Numbered from the stretch's first letter, positions 7,481-15,337 are shown. The stretch: DNA of 16,005 nucleotides from an uncultured Muribaculaceae bacterium (GCA_948788915.1 CAQFOZ010000047.1:1-16005), one strand, 5' to 3'. Notes: generated by a model not told the origin, from the letters alone. Numbers and translations are program-made.

Positions 7481-7810
7481 AGAAGTTGTTTAAAAATAAA
7501 TGTGAAATTTGGGGCGGCTATCTTTTGAATAAAAATCATTTAAGGCAAAGGAGCATAGCGGGCTATGTGACTGCGCCGCGAATGGCTTTTAACAAAAGAG
7601 AGCCGGACATAAAGTAAAATTTCACTAACAGACATGACATGTTAAAGATTTTAACTCAAAGATATTCTTTTAAGTCACCTTTAGGGTCGCAAGCTTGGGC
7701 ATCTTTCTCCTTTCGGCTCAGTCACATAGCCCACTATGCTCCTTCACCTTAAGAAGAAATCTGCTCCAAGCTTGCGACCCAAAATTCACATTTATTTTTA
7801 AACAACTTCT
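7481..7810. mobile_element. 330-bp nested-palindrome element (MITE/BIME-like)
   Basis: Four layers of inverted symmetry are visible. (1) The ends, 7481-7506 and 7785-7810, are perfect 26-bp inverted repeats starting AGAAGTTGTTTAAAAATAAA, with similarity running a few bases further in. (2) Inner arms 7542-7578 and 7714-7750 are inverted copies with four mismatches in 37. (3) Each inner arm is the centre of an imperfect palindrome: CATAG-CGGG-CTATG (7554-7567) and CATAG-CCCA-CTATG (7725-7738). (4) The right unit is closed by GGGTCGCAAGCTTGG (7684-7698) and its exact complement (7766-7780). There is no transposase gene and no credible ORF. No clear target-site duplication flanks it. It abuts the broken 5' end of PAP2 fragment A, which suggests it inserted there or mediated the deletion. 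Confidence 0.7.
7684..7780. repeat. long hairpin with 15-bp perfect arms
   Basis: GGGTCGCAAGCTTGG at 7684-7698 pairs exactly with CCAAGCTTGCGACCC at 7766-7780. The sequence between continues as an imperfect stem centred on CATAGCCCACTATG. As RNA it would fold into one long cruciform-like hairpin of about 97 bases. It forms the right half of the 330-bp element. Confidence 0.75.
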
Positions 7811-7821
7811 AAATAGCACCA

Positions 7822-7875
7822 ATAATAAAATTCACCTTAATAAAATTTACAGTTTGCTAAGGTGAATTTTGTTAT
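7822..7875. repeat. 18-bp inverted repeat, 18-base loop
   Basis: Arms 7822-7839 (ATAATAAAATTCACCTTA) and 7858-7875 match as inverted repeats with one mismatch; the inner 13 bases are perfect. The loop is 7840-7857. It lies 11 bases beyond the end of the 330-bp element and about 185 bases before tetR. It could be a terminator-like hairpin, the scar of another small element, or a protein-binding site; the sequence does not decide. Confidence 0.55.
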
Positions 7876-7985
7876 TTTGTAAGTCAAAAGATCATTCTGT
7901 AGAATATATCCCGGTTAATTTCTTAAACCTAAGACAGTCAATTTTGGTGTTAAGAATTTATTCTTTGCATTTTGAAGCACAATAT

Positions 7986-8016
7986 TTTGCAGAATCCCCA
8001 AAAATTTGTAATTTAG
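7986..8016 (+). promoter_or_regulatory. promoter of the tetR-exporter operon
   Basis: TTTG at 7986-7989, a 19-base spacer, then TAATTTAG at 8009-8016. This fits the Bacteroidetes sigma-ABfr pattern (TTTG, N19-21, TAnnTTTG) with one mismatch in the -7 box. The predicted start point falls inside the palindrome at 8019-8034, leaving a leader of about 35 bases before the ATG at 8059. Confidence 0.55.
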
Positions 8017-8018
8017 CG

Positions 8019-8034
8019 CTAACAATATTGTTAG
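8019..8034. promoter_or_regulatory. palindromic operator, probable TetR site
   Basis: CTAACAATATTGTTAG is a perfect 16-bp palindrome. It starts two bases after the -7 box and ends 24 bases before the tetR start codon. Its position over the predicted transcription start is right for steric repression, and TetR-family proteins usually bind such palindromes. That the neighbouring TetR protein binds it is inferred. Confidence 0.6.
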
Positions 8035-8058
8035 TCATTATTGATAATCAAATTTGTT

Positions 8059-8694
8059 ATGGTAAAACAACAAGATAAACAGCAAAATAACGACACCGAA
8101 GCTCTGATTCTTCATGCTGCAGAGCGAGAGTTTATGTCGAAAGGGTTCATCGGTGCGCGTACCACATCAATTGCTGAAGCAGCCGGTGTGACACATGCTA
8201 TGTTTCATTATTATTTCCGTACCAAGGAAAAGCTTTTCGAGAGAATCATCTCTGAAAAGATCACACTCTTGAGGAAAGCAGTAATAGGTTCAATTGGCGA
8301 CTTGAATGCTCCCTTGGGTGAAATCATTCGAAATATAGTTAACAATCATCTGGAGTTTATTGTAGCTAACCCCGACCTCCCCCGTTTTCTCGTCGGAGAA
8401 ATTTTCAGTAATCCGGAACGCTCCGCGAGCTTCCTTGACAGCCTTCGTGCGATTGTTCCCACATTCATATCAACGCTTCAAGATAAAATCAACGATGAAG
8501 CGGCTAAAGGATTGTGTAGGAGGGTTGACGCAAAAATGCTTATGCTTGATATTGCTTCACTTAATGTATTCGCTTACATGGCGGTTCCGGCTGTGAACGC
8601 GGCTCTTGGCGACTGTATGGCCGATGCCGATGCATTTTTTGACCTTCGCAAGAAGGAGAATTACGACACCATCATGAGAAAACTAAGACCGTGA
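8059..8694 (+). CDS. TetR/AcrR-family transcriptional repressor
   Basis: This 211-residue regulator has an N-terminal TetR DNA-binding domain: ALILHAAEREFMSKGFIGAR leads into the helix-turn-helix TTSIAEAAGVTHAMFHYYFR (about residues 35-54), then TKEKLFERI. The remaining ~150 helical residues form the ligand-binding and dimer domain, which differs between family members and gives no ligand clue. I chose the ATG at 8059; a TTG at 8041 in the same frame would start very close to the operator. It is the first gene of the exporter operon, and the next gene starts 4 bases after its stop. A perfect palindrome lies just upstream, so it most likely represses its own operon and releases when an exported compound binds. 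Confidence 0.9.
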   Translation: MVKQQDKQQNNDTEALILHAAEREFMSKGFIGARTTSIAEAAGVTHAMFHYYFRTKEKLFERIISEKITLLRKAVIGSIGDLNAPLGEIIRNIVNNHLEFIVANPDLPRFLVGEIFSNPERSASFLDSLRAIVPTFISTLQDKINDEAAKGLCRRVDAKMLMLDIASLNVFAYMAVPAVNAALGDCMADADAFFDLRKKENYDTIMRKLRP

Positions 8695-8698
8695 CAAT

Positions 8699-9982
8699 AT
8701 GAAACTCAGGACTATTCCGCTATTGTTGTGTTTGCTGTCATCGTTGCTTATGAATGCTGAAGTGACGATAGAGCAATGTGTGGAGAAGGCTATGGCAAAC
8801 TACCCTGCCATAAAGAAATATAATCTTATGGCAGCGGCAAATGAAATTGAATTGTCGGATATCAACAAGAGCTGGCTACCAAGAATCGGTGTTTACGGTC
8901 AAGTAACAGCACAGAACATAGTGCCATCGTTTCCCGAGGCCCTTTCGGATGTTCTCCAGAATATGGGGCAGGAAATGAGGGGAATGGGCAAAATACAGTA
9001 TAAGGTCGGCGTGGATGTTTCCCAGACGATTTGGGACGGTGGAGTGTCGAAAGCAAGGAGGGACATGAGCCAGACTCAGGAGGCCGTGCACCGCGCTGCT
9101 CTTGAAGTAGAACAGTATCAAGTCCGTCAGCGGGTAGAAAATCTGTATTTTGCAATACTCTTGACTGAAGAACAGATTGCACAGTCGAGTGTAACACATA
9201 ATCTTCTCTGCGACAATCTAGAAAAACTGCGGTTAATGTTACGCAACGGCACTGCCATGCAATCCGACATCGATATGGTGGAAGCACAGGCATTGACTGT
9301 AAATCAGAATATAGTTCAAGCTCGAAGTGCGTCAGACAGCTACCGCAGGGCGCTGGAATTATTCATAGGAGAAAAACTCGGAAATGAGACTCTGGCAATG
9401 CCTGTGGCGACAATGCCTGTCAACAATGACCCGGACCGTCCGGAACAGAAGCTTTTCGAGCGTAAGCTTGAGTATAATGATGCCGGAAACCGTCTTGCAA
9501 ATTCATCGCTGATGCCTAAAATAGGTTGGTTCGCACAGGGGTACTATGGCTATCCCGGGTTCAATTATTTCCAAAGCATGATGAATCGTGATCTTTCGTT
9601 TAACATCATTGCCGGAGTGAGAGTTTCATGGAATATCGATTCGTTCTATACAAGGCGCAATACGTCAAGAAAAACGGCTGTCAATGCCGCCGAAATCGCT
9701 GCCGACAGAGATATATTTCTATTTAACACTAATGTTCAGTCGGCTTCACAGAATGAGATCATCAAAGGTATCAGAGATATGATGCAGGATGACGCCCGCA
9801 TAGTCGAATTGCGCTCAAATGTCAGAAAGGCGGCGGAATCACAGTTGTCCAATGGAGTTATAGACGTCACCGTCCTGCTTTCGAAGATTAGTGATGAGAA
9901 CATTGCAATGCTGACGTCGAAATACCATGAGATAATGCTGATTCATGAAATATATAAACTAAAATATACTCTTGACCGATGA
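8699..9982 (+). CDS. TolC-family outer-membrane efflux protein
   Basis: This 427-residue outer-membrane channel belongs to the tripartite exporter. A signal peptide (MKLRTIPLLLCLLSSLLMNA) is followed by VTIEQCVEKAMANYPAIKKY, the usual start of the first helical hairpin. Two homologous halves of long helices with short beta-strand segments follow (SWLPRIGVYGQVTAQN and VGVDVSQTIWDGG in the first half; MPKIGWFAQGYYGYPG and IIAGVRVSWNID in the second). These are the strand positions that build the barrel in OEP-family proteins. The length is typical. Its stop codon overlaps the start of the adaptor gene (ATGA), so the two are translationally coupled. It should open the outer membrane to the substrate delivered by the adaptor and ABC pump. 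Confidence 0.9.
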   Translation: MKLRTIPLLLCLLSSLLMNAEVTIEQCVEKAMANYPAIKKYNLMAAANEIELSDINKSWLPRIGVYGQVTAQNIVPSFPEALSDVLQNMGQEMRGMGKIQYKVGVDVSQTIWDGGVSKARRDMSQTQEAVHRAALEVEQYQVRQRVENLYFAILLTEEQIAQSSVTHNLLCDNLEKLRLMLRNGTAMQSDIDMVEAQALTVNQNIVQARSASDSYRRALELFIGEKLGNETLAMPVATMPVNNDPDRPEQKLFERKLEYNDAGNRLANSSLMPKIGWFAQGYYGYPGFNYFQSMMNRDLSFNIIAGVRVSWNIDSFYTRRNTSRKTAVNAAEIAADRDIFLFNTNVQSASQNEIIKGIRDMMQDDARIVELRSNVRKAAESQLSNGVIDVTVLLSKISDENIAMLTSKYHEIMLIHEIYKLKYTLDR

Positions 9983-10866
9983 AAACAATCATATATGTCG
10001 CTGCAGGACTTTTGCTTTTTTCAGCCTGCAACAATAAACCCGATTATGATGCAACCGGAATTTTCGAGGCAACAACTGTGACTGTCTCGGCTGAGACTGC
10101 CGGAAAGATTCTCTCGATTGGAATATCTGAAGGCGACAGCATACGAGCTGGAGAGAATATCGCCGTAATCGACACAACACTGCTTATGCTTCAACAGCGC
10201 CAGATTGGCAGCCAAAGACAATCGGCTGAAAGTATATCTCCTGATATTGCGGCACAAGCTACGGCTCTGCGCACTCAAATTGCACATCAGCAACATGAGT
10301 GCGACCGGCAGCGTCGTCTCCTTGTTGATGGTGCTACCACGCAGAAACAATTCGACGATACCAAGGCACAACTTGAAATGCTTAATGGGCAACTCACTGC
10401 ACTGCTTTTAACTCTTGGTAAAAATCGAACATCTATATCAGAGAATGCTGTTGCAATTCAGTATCAGTCGGAGCAGATTGCCGAACAGATTGCAAAAAGC
10501 AAAATCAATTCGCCATTGGCAGGGACTGTACTCGTGAAATATGCCGAACCGGGCGAATATGCCGTCCCGGGCAAAGCTCTATGCAAGATAGCGGACCTTG
10601 AAAACATCTATCTCCGTTCATATTTCACGGCAAATCAACTTGCAGATATCAAGATTGGTCAGAATGTAACGGTAATCGCTGATTTCGGAGGCGACGAACA
10701 GTACGAATATCCCGGTAAGATTACTTGGATTGCCGAGGAAAGCGAGTTTACGCCTAAATCCATACAGACAAAGGACAGCCGGAGTAATCTTGTTTATGCC
10801 GTAAAAGTAGCTGTAAAAAACGACGGACGCCTGAAACTCGGTCAATATGGAGAAGTGAGGCTATGA
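9979..10866 (+). CDS. HlyD-family adaptor (membrane fusion) lipoprotein
   Basis: This 295-residue periplasmic adaptor has a lipoprotein signal, MKTIIYVAAGLLLFSAC, with the lipidated cysteine at residue 17. Next come the first half of the lipoyl domain (VTVSAETAGKILSIGISEGD) and a helical hairpin at about residues 65-165, including the typical RQRRLLVDGATTQKQFDDTKAQ turn. The second lipoyl half follows (KINSPLAGTVLVKYAEPGEY), then a beta-barrel with ADLENIYLRSYFTANQLADI and GQNVTVIADF. The arrangement matches YbhG/YhiI-type adaptors that serve ABC-2 exporters. It overlaps the TolC gene and the next ATPase gene by four bases each. It should bridge the permease pair and the TolC channel. Confidence 0.9.
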   Translation: MKTIIYVAAGLLLFSACNNKPDYDATGIFEATTVTVSAETAGKILSIGISEGDSIRAGENIAVIDTTLLMLQQRQIGSQRQSAESISPDIAAQATALRTQIAHQQHECDRQRRLLVDGATTQKQFDDTKAQLEMLNGQLTALLLTLGKNRTSISENAVAIQYQSEQIAEQIAKSKINSPLAGTVLVKYAEPGEYAVPGKALCKIADLENIYLRSYFTANQLADIKIGQNVTVIADFGGDEQYEYPGKITWIAEESEFTPKSIQTKDSRSNLVYAVKVAVKNDGRLKLGQYGEVRL

Positions 10867-11780
10867 GAAAAGCCATTGAAATATCAGGATTATCAAAAAG
10901 CTACGGAAAACTTTTAGCTCTTGACAACATAAGTCTGAGTTTGGACAAAGGAGAACTTTTCGGGCTTATCGGTCCAGACGGTGCGGGCAAGTCATCCCTC
11001 TACAGAATACTCGCCACTCTGTCGCGACCGGACAAAGGCAGTGCCTGTGTTTGCGGTCTTGACACAGTTATAGATTATGGCCGGATACGCACAAAAATAG
11101 GTTATATGCCGGAGAGGTTCTCGCTTTATCAGGATTTGACTGTATCAGAAAACCTTCAGTTCTTCGCATCTTTGTTCAGAGTTTCAGTTTACGATAACTA
11201 CGACCTTATCGCTCCTATTTTCGGACAGTTAGAACGCTTTCCAAATCGCAAGGCAGGAGCCCTGTCAGGTGGTATGAAACAGAAACTGGCTCTGAGTTGT
11301 GCACTTATACACCGCCCGGAGATCCTTCTGCTTGATGAACCGACCACAGGCGTTGACGCAGTGTCACGCAGCGAGTTTTGGGAAATTCTTTCCTGCCTGA
11401 AACAACAAGGAATAACCATACTTGTCTCGACGTCTTATATGGACGAGGCCACGCAATGCGAGCGTGTGGCTATGATGGACAAGGGACGGATCCTTAAGAC
11501 TGGCACGCCTCAGAACCTTGTGGCCGGACTTGGAGAGAATCTCTACAACGCCACGGCTTCTGATATGTTCCGTCTGCTGTCGGAGCTGCGCCGTCTGCCG
11601 GAGGTAGTTGACTGTTACACTTTTGGAGCAACACTCCATGTTGTAGGCGCTGACGGTTTTGACCCGAAGAAAACCTCCGGTATGCTGAAATCGGCTGGAT
11701 TGTCCGCTGTAAGCATATATCCGGCGGAAGGCAATATCGAGGACTTGTTCATAAAACTCACGCTCAATGAAAGACAATAA
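10863..11780 (+). CDS. ABC transporter ATP-binding protein, YbhF N-half type
   Basis: This 305-residue ATPase corresponds to the first half of YbhF-like double ATPases. Walker A is GPDGAGKSS (37-45), the Q-loop region is GYMPERFSLYQDLTV, the signature is LSGGMKQK (134-141) and Walker B is ILLLDEPTTGVD (154-165). The switch-histidine position reads VSTSYMDEA, so the usual His is Ser. A replaced switch histidine also occurs in the N-half of YbhF relatives, so this is probably a family trait and a sign of asymmetric ATP sites. A C-terminal extension of about 80 residues (FRLLSELRRLPEVVDCYTFG...) is also usual. It overlaps the second ATPase gene by 14 bases, so the pair is co-translated and probably forms a heterodimer. 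Confidence 0.9.
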   Translation: MRKAIEISGLSKSYGKLLALDNISLSLDKGELFGLIGPDGAGKSSLYRILATLSRPDKGSACVCGLDTVIDYGRIRTKIGYMPERFSLYQDLTVSENLQFFASLFRVSVYDNYDLIAPIFGQLERFPNRKAGALSGGMKQKLALSCALIHRPEILLLDEPTTGVDAVSRSEFWEILSCLKQQGITILVSTSYMDEATQCERVAMMDKGRILKTGTPQNLVAGLGENLYNATASDMFRLLSELRRLPEVVDCYTFGATLHVVGADGFDPKKTSGMLKSAGLSAVSIYPAEGNIEDLFIKLTLNERQ

Positions 11781-12516
11781 CAATACGGTCATATCGGTCA
11801 GAAATCTCACAAAAATGTTTGGTTCGTTCTCCGCAGTAGATCATATTTCATTTGACGTGGGGCGTGGAGAAATTTTCGGTTTTCTCGGAGCCAACGGAGC
11901 CGGGAAGACGACAGCCATGCGTATGCTTTGCGGACTGAGTTATCCGACATCCGGCGATGGTTTTGTAGCCGGATGCGATATAAACACACAGGCAGAGAAA
12001 ATAAAGCGACGGATCGGATATATGAGTCAGAAGTTCTCTCTTTATGGAAACTTGACCGTTATGGAGAATCTTCGGCTGTTTGCAACTGTCTATGGAATGT
12101 CAGACAAAGAGATTAAGGAAGCCTCGACCCACATATTCAGAAATCTTGAAATGGTAAATATGCGAGACACGCTCGTAAAAGAGATTCCTGTGGGATGGCG
12201 TCAGAAAATCGCTTTTGCCACCGCGACCATACACCGTCCAGAAGTGGTTTTCCTCGACGAGCCGACCGGAGGTGTCGATCCGATTACCCGCCGCAAGTTC
12301 TGGGAACTGATATATAAGGCTTCATCGGAGGGTATGACTGTGTTTGTTACAACTCACTATCTTGACGAGGCAGAGTATTGCAGTCGCATTTCAATCATGG
12401 TTGACGGTTGCATAAAAGTTCTCGACACACCGCATGAACTGAAAAAGAAATATAATGCCGCGACTATGGATGAAGTGTTCCGAATTGTCGCCAAAGATGC
12501 CAAGAGAGGAGAATAA
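11767..12516 (+). CDS. ABC transporter ATP-binding protein, YbhF C-half type
   Basis: This 249-residue ATPase corresponds to the second half of YbhF. Walker A is GANGAGKTT (41-49), the Q-loop region is GYMSQKFSLYGNLTV, Walker B is VVFLDEPTGGVDP (160-172) and the switch histidine is present in VTTHYLDEAEYC (H197). The signature LSGGQ is altered to IPVGWRQK (140-147); the PLGW-type variant is what I recall from the C-half of YbhF proteins. With the previous gene, one partner lacks the switch His and the other has a divergent signature, as expected of an asymmetric heterodimer. It starts inside the previous gene and is followed after one base by the first permease gene. Confidence 0.92.
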   Translation: MKDNNNTVISVRNLTKMFGSFSAVDHISFDVGRGEIFGFLGANGAGKTTAMRMLCGLSYPTSGDGFVAGCDINTQAEKIKRRIGYMSQKFSLYGNLTVMENLRLFATVYGMSDKEIKEASTHIFRNLEMVNMRDTLVKEIPVGWRQKIAFATATIHRPEVVFLDEPTGGVDPITRRKFWELIYKASSEGMTVFVTTHYLDEAEYCSRISIMVDGCIKVLDTPHELKKKYNAATMDEVFRIVAKDAKRGE

Positions 12517-12517
12517 T

Positions 12518-13567
12518 ATGGCTATGATTCATTCGCTTATAAAAAAGGAGACCCTGCACATCTTGCGCGACAAACGCACGATGCTTATAACCCTGCTGAT
12601 GCCGCTGGTGCTTCTGCTGCTATTCGGCTTCGCCATATCCACCGAGGTCAACGACGTGCGGATAGTTGTAGTGGTTGAGAATCATACCGACCGCACAAGG
12701 CAAATTATTGAGAAATTAAAAGTCAATGAGTACTTTGCCTTTCAGGGACTTACATCAACAGGCGAAGTGGAATCCCTGCTGAGAGCCGGGAAAACAGATG
12801 CCGCTCTGTTTCTAAGGGATAATAACGGGATGCTAAAATCCCAGATTTTGGTCGATGCTTCCAACACAACATCGGCTCAGGCAATAACAGGATATATTGA
12901 GGCTGTTTTGCATAATGGTTCTGCAACGTCTCAGGTCCTGACATATACGCTCTACAATCCACAGATGAAAAGTGCCTACAACTTCGTTCCCGGCATAATG
13001 GGTATGATATTCATATTGATATGTGCCATCATGACATCGGTCTCCATTGTGCGGGAAAAAGAGACGGGAACTATGGATCTTCTGCTTGTGTCTCCGATAA
13101 AGCCTCTGTCGATTATTCTCGGCAAACTTGTGCCTTACTTCTTGTTGTCGTGCATTATCTTAGCCATAATGCTGCTGATTGCATATACGCTACTCGGATT
13201 GCCTTTCTCTGCCGCAGTAGTCAATGTCATTGTCATATCTCTGATATACATTATCCTTTCATTGTCCATAGGTCTGCTCATATCCACCATCGTCAGCACA
13301 CAGCTTACGGCTTTGATAGTGTCTGCGGTAGCGTTCATGCTTCCGGTGATAATGCTCTCAGGTATGATATTCCCGGTTGACAATATGCCTGTCGCGCTTC
13401 AATGTATTTCCTGCATAATCCCGGCACGCTGGTATATCGAAGCCATGCGAAAACTTATGATTCAGCAGCTTGACATAAGGTTCGTGATTCAGGAAATAGC
13501 AATACTATTGTCAATGACAATTGTTCTGCTTACGTTGTCTGTTAAAAAATTCGGTTCCGTGAAATGA
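12518..13567 (+). CDS. ABC-2 family permease 1 (YbhS/YbhR-like)
   Basis: This 349-residue membrane protein follows the ABC2_membrane_3 plan: a cytoplasmic start (SLIKKETLHILRDKRTM), TM1 at about residues 22-41, a large periplasmic domain to about residue 150, then five more TM helices from YNFVPGIMGMIFILICAIMT onward. The conserved coupling segment VREKETGTMDLLLVSPIKPL lies between TM2 and TM3. The ATG at 12518 is chosen because it starts one base after the ATPase stop and gives the family's normal N-terminus; the frame runs upstream to 12455 inside the ATPase gene. Its partner is the next gene, and together they should form the heterodimeric pore. Confidence 0.9.
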   Translation: MAMIHSLIKKETLHILRDKRTMLITLLMPLVLLLLFGFAISTEVNDVRIVVVVENHTDRTRQIIEKLKVNEYFAFQGLTSTGEVESLLRAGKTDAALFLRDNNGMLKSQILVDASNTTSAQAITGYIEAVLHNGSATSQVLTYTLYNPQMKSAYNFVPGIMGMIFILICAIMTSVSIVREKETGTMDLLLVSPIKPLSIILGKLVPYFLLSCIILAIMLLIAYTLLGLPFSAAVVNVIVISLIYIILSLSIGLLISTIVSTQLTALIVSAVAFMLPVIMLSGMIFPVDNMPVALQCISCIIPARWYIEAMRKLMIQQLDIRFVIQEIAILLSMTIVLLTLSVKKFGSVK

Positions 13568-14673
13568 TAAATACAAGAATACTGAAAGTGCTTCTTAGCA
13601 AAGAGATCGCATTGATGAAGCGTAATCCCATCATACCGAAAATCATATTGATAATGCCATTGATGGTGATGCTCGTGATTCCACTTGTTACCAATCTTGA
13701 TGTCAAAAATGTTAATGTCGCGGTCGTTGACAACGACCACAGCCAATTGTCGTGTCGCATTATGTCTGACATGGAGCACTCCGTTTTTATTACCATTTCA
13801 TCAGTAAGCGACAGCCATAAGACAGCATTGAGGAATATTGAAAACGGCAAAGCGGATGTATTGCTATCCATTCCTTTGAATTACGAGAAGAATCTTAACG
13901 ATGGTAACGCCTTGATCGATGTCGAGGCAAATGGAGTGAATGCCATCAAAGGGATGCTCGGTATAAGGTATGTCTCACAGTCTGTCATGGAGACTCTTGC
14001 CGGGTGGCGGCAGGAAGCAGGTATTACAGAGAGACTCTCCGAAATCAGTGTTATAAACCGTTATAATCCTACGTTGAATTTCCGCAATTATATGATTCCG
14101 GCACTTATAGTGGTGCTCCTGATTATAATCTGCGGCTTTCTGCCTGCTCTGAATCTCGTAAGTGAGAAGGAAAGCGGTACGATTGAGGCTATGAATGTAA
14201 CGCCGGTCAGCCGCCTCACATTTGTATTGTCCAAACTTATACCGTTCTGGATTATAGCCTTGTTAGTGGTCACGGTAGGTATAATTGTAGGCTGGCTTGT
14301 ATATGGTCTTGTGCCGGAAGGTAACATCGGGGCGATATATCTTGCCACAGTGCTGTTCAGCCTCGTTATGTCAGGGCTAGGAGTATTGATAGCCAATCAG
14401 TCGTCAACGATGCTTCAGTGCATCTTCGTGATGTTTGCATTTATCATGGTTTTCCAACTGATGAGTGGACTTTTCACCCCTATAAGCTCAATGCCCCAAT
14501 GGGCGCAGTATCTTACATACGCAGTTCCTCCGCGCTACTTCATAGAGATAATGCGGGCAGTATATCTCAAAGGCGCTACGATTACAGAGCTTTGGCTTCA
14601 ATATGCCGCCTTAGCTACTTTTGCAGCTTCAATTTTGTCCCTTGCTGCTCTTACGTATAAGAAACAATCCTGA
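13564..14673 (+). CDS. ABC-2 family permease 2 (YbhS/YbhR-like)
   Basis: This 369-residue permease has the same plan as its upstream neighbour: N-terminal LLSKEIALMKRNPIIPK, TM1 at about residues 24-44, a periplasmic domain with VAVVDNDHSQLSCRI, and a C-terminal block of five or six helices beginning YMIPALIVVLLIIICGFLPA. The coupling segment is SEKESGTIEAMNVTPVSRLT, and the SGLFTPISSMPQWAQYLTYAVP stretch before the last helix is typical. The two permeases are diverged paralogues. It overlaps the previous gene by four bases (ATGA) and ends the operon; a terminator-like hairpin lies about 80 bases after the stop. Confidence 0.9.
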   Translation: MINTRILKVLLSKEIALMKRNPIIPKIILIMPLMVMLVIPLVTNLDVKNVNVAVVDNDHSQLSCRIMSDMEHSVFITISSVSDSHKTALRNIENGKADVLLSIPLNYEKNLNDGNALIDVEANGVNAIKGMLGIRYVSQSVMETLAGWRQEAGITERLSEISVINRYNPTLNFRNYMIPALIVVLLIIICGFLPALNLVSEKESGTIEAMNVTPVSRLTFVLSKLIPFWIIALLVVTVGIIVGWLVYGLVPEGNIGAIYLATVLFSLVMSGLGVLIANQSSTMLQCIFVMFAFIMVFQLMSGLFTPISSMPQWAQYLTYAVPPRYFIEIMRAVYLKGATITELWLQYAALATFAASILSLAALTYKKQS

Positions 14674-14750
14674 GCAAATAAATTGATTCCTTAAACTCTC
14701 GTTTGATTGATTTTTCAAGAAAGATATTTAACATTGTTTTGAATTTGAGC

Positions 14751-14795
14751 GTGGTGATCCGGCGAAAATCTGGCGGAGGTCACCACATTTTTATT
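14751..14795 (+). terminator. probable terminator of the exporter operon
   Basis: GTGGTGA (14751-14757) pairs with TCACCAC (14780-14786); partial GC-rich pairing inside (CCGGC with GGCGG) extends the stem. ATTTTTATT follows. It lies about 78 bases after the stop codon of the second permease gene, in the right orientation. Confidence 0.6.
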
Positions 14796-15068
14796 GCCGA
14801 GACATGGTTAAAGCCTGTTAAAGTACGGGGCTGTAAGGCGGTTATGTGGGGGTTGAGTGATGCCGAATGATTTTGAATGAACGTGACTTGACTATTGATT
14901 ATCAGTATATCAGCTCACAATGCAAAATAATATGAGCCTATGCTGGTGCGCATAACATACAATATTACAAAGGGTTAGCATGGGTGTGGTGCCTTTTATC
15001 TCAGATCGGTTTGATTCAAGCGGACTTCGATGATTTTCAATTGTGGTGACCAGGAGGGGTGTGTATGA
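14796..15068. other. intergenic, nothing recognised
   Basis: Roughly 270 bases with no supported ORF, tRNA or long repeat. GTGGTGACC recurs at 15043-15051 and matches the start of the terminator stem upstream, but this is short and may be chance. Confidence 0.4.
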
Positions 15069-15109
15069 ACAAAAGACCGATAACTTATTGGTAATTAGCG
15101 GTCTTTTGT
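15069..15109. terminator. hairpin with A/T-tracts, likely bidirectional terminator
   Basis: ACAAAAGACCG (15069-15079) and CGGTCTTTTGT (15099-15109) are perfect 11-bp inverted repeats with a 19-base loop. An A-tract leads in and a T-tract leads out, so it could stop transcription in either direction. It separates the exporter region from the recombinase region. Confidence 0.6.
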
Positions 15110-15237
15110 GGTGCCATCAGCGCCATTTTTAGTGAATTGTAATGAATCGCGGTGAATGGCCTTAAATGCTATTACGCTATATATCAGCGGAATTAAACTG
15201 AACTGAATTTATTTTCGGGTGTTAATATTCAAGAATT

Positions 15238-15337
15238 ATAGGTAACTTTATAGGTGACTTTTCAAAAGTTACCTATCTTTGCAGTCGGGGAATCGAACTT
15301 TTGAAGATTCTGACTTTAAGGCATTAAAGTTACCTAT
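15238..15337. repeat. four copies of a 12-bp repeat at the recombinase promoter
   Basis: The unit AAAGTTACCTAT occurs forward at 15265-15276 and 15326-15337, and inverted at 15238-15249 (exact) and 15250-15261 (ATAGGTGACTTT, one mismatch). The first two are tandem, and the third faces them to make a hairpin. The third copy overlaps the -7 box. They may be binding sites for a regulator or for the recombinase itself. Confidence 0.75.
15274..15281 (+). promoter_or_regulatory. candidate -7 box of the recombinase gene
   Basis: TATCTTTG matches TAnnTTTG exactly and overlaps the end of a 12-bp repeat copy. No TTTG stands at the normal -33 distance (a TTTA is 23 bases upstream), so an activator bound to the repeats may be needed. 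The leader to the ATG at 15366 would be about 75 bases. Confidence 0.5.

Noticed and set aside
7476..7815. Target-site duplication around the 330-bp element
   Set aside because: Flanks (AAGTTTT on the left, AAATAGC on the right) do not form a direct repeat.
8862..9293. Long minus-strand ORFs inside the TolC and HlyD genes
   Set aside because: They are antisense shadows of well-supported coding genes and show no domain of their own.
15283..15305. tRNA 3'-end look-alike on the minus strand (GTTCGATTCCCC) beside the recombinase gene, a possible att site
   Set aside because: The bases flanking TTCGATT cannot form the 5-bp T-arm stem, and no acceptor, anticodon or D arm is present.
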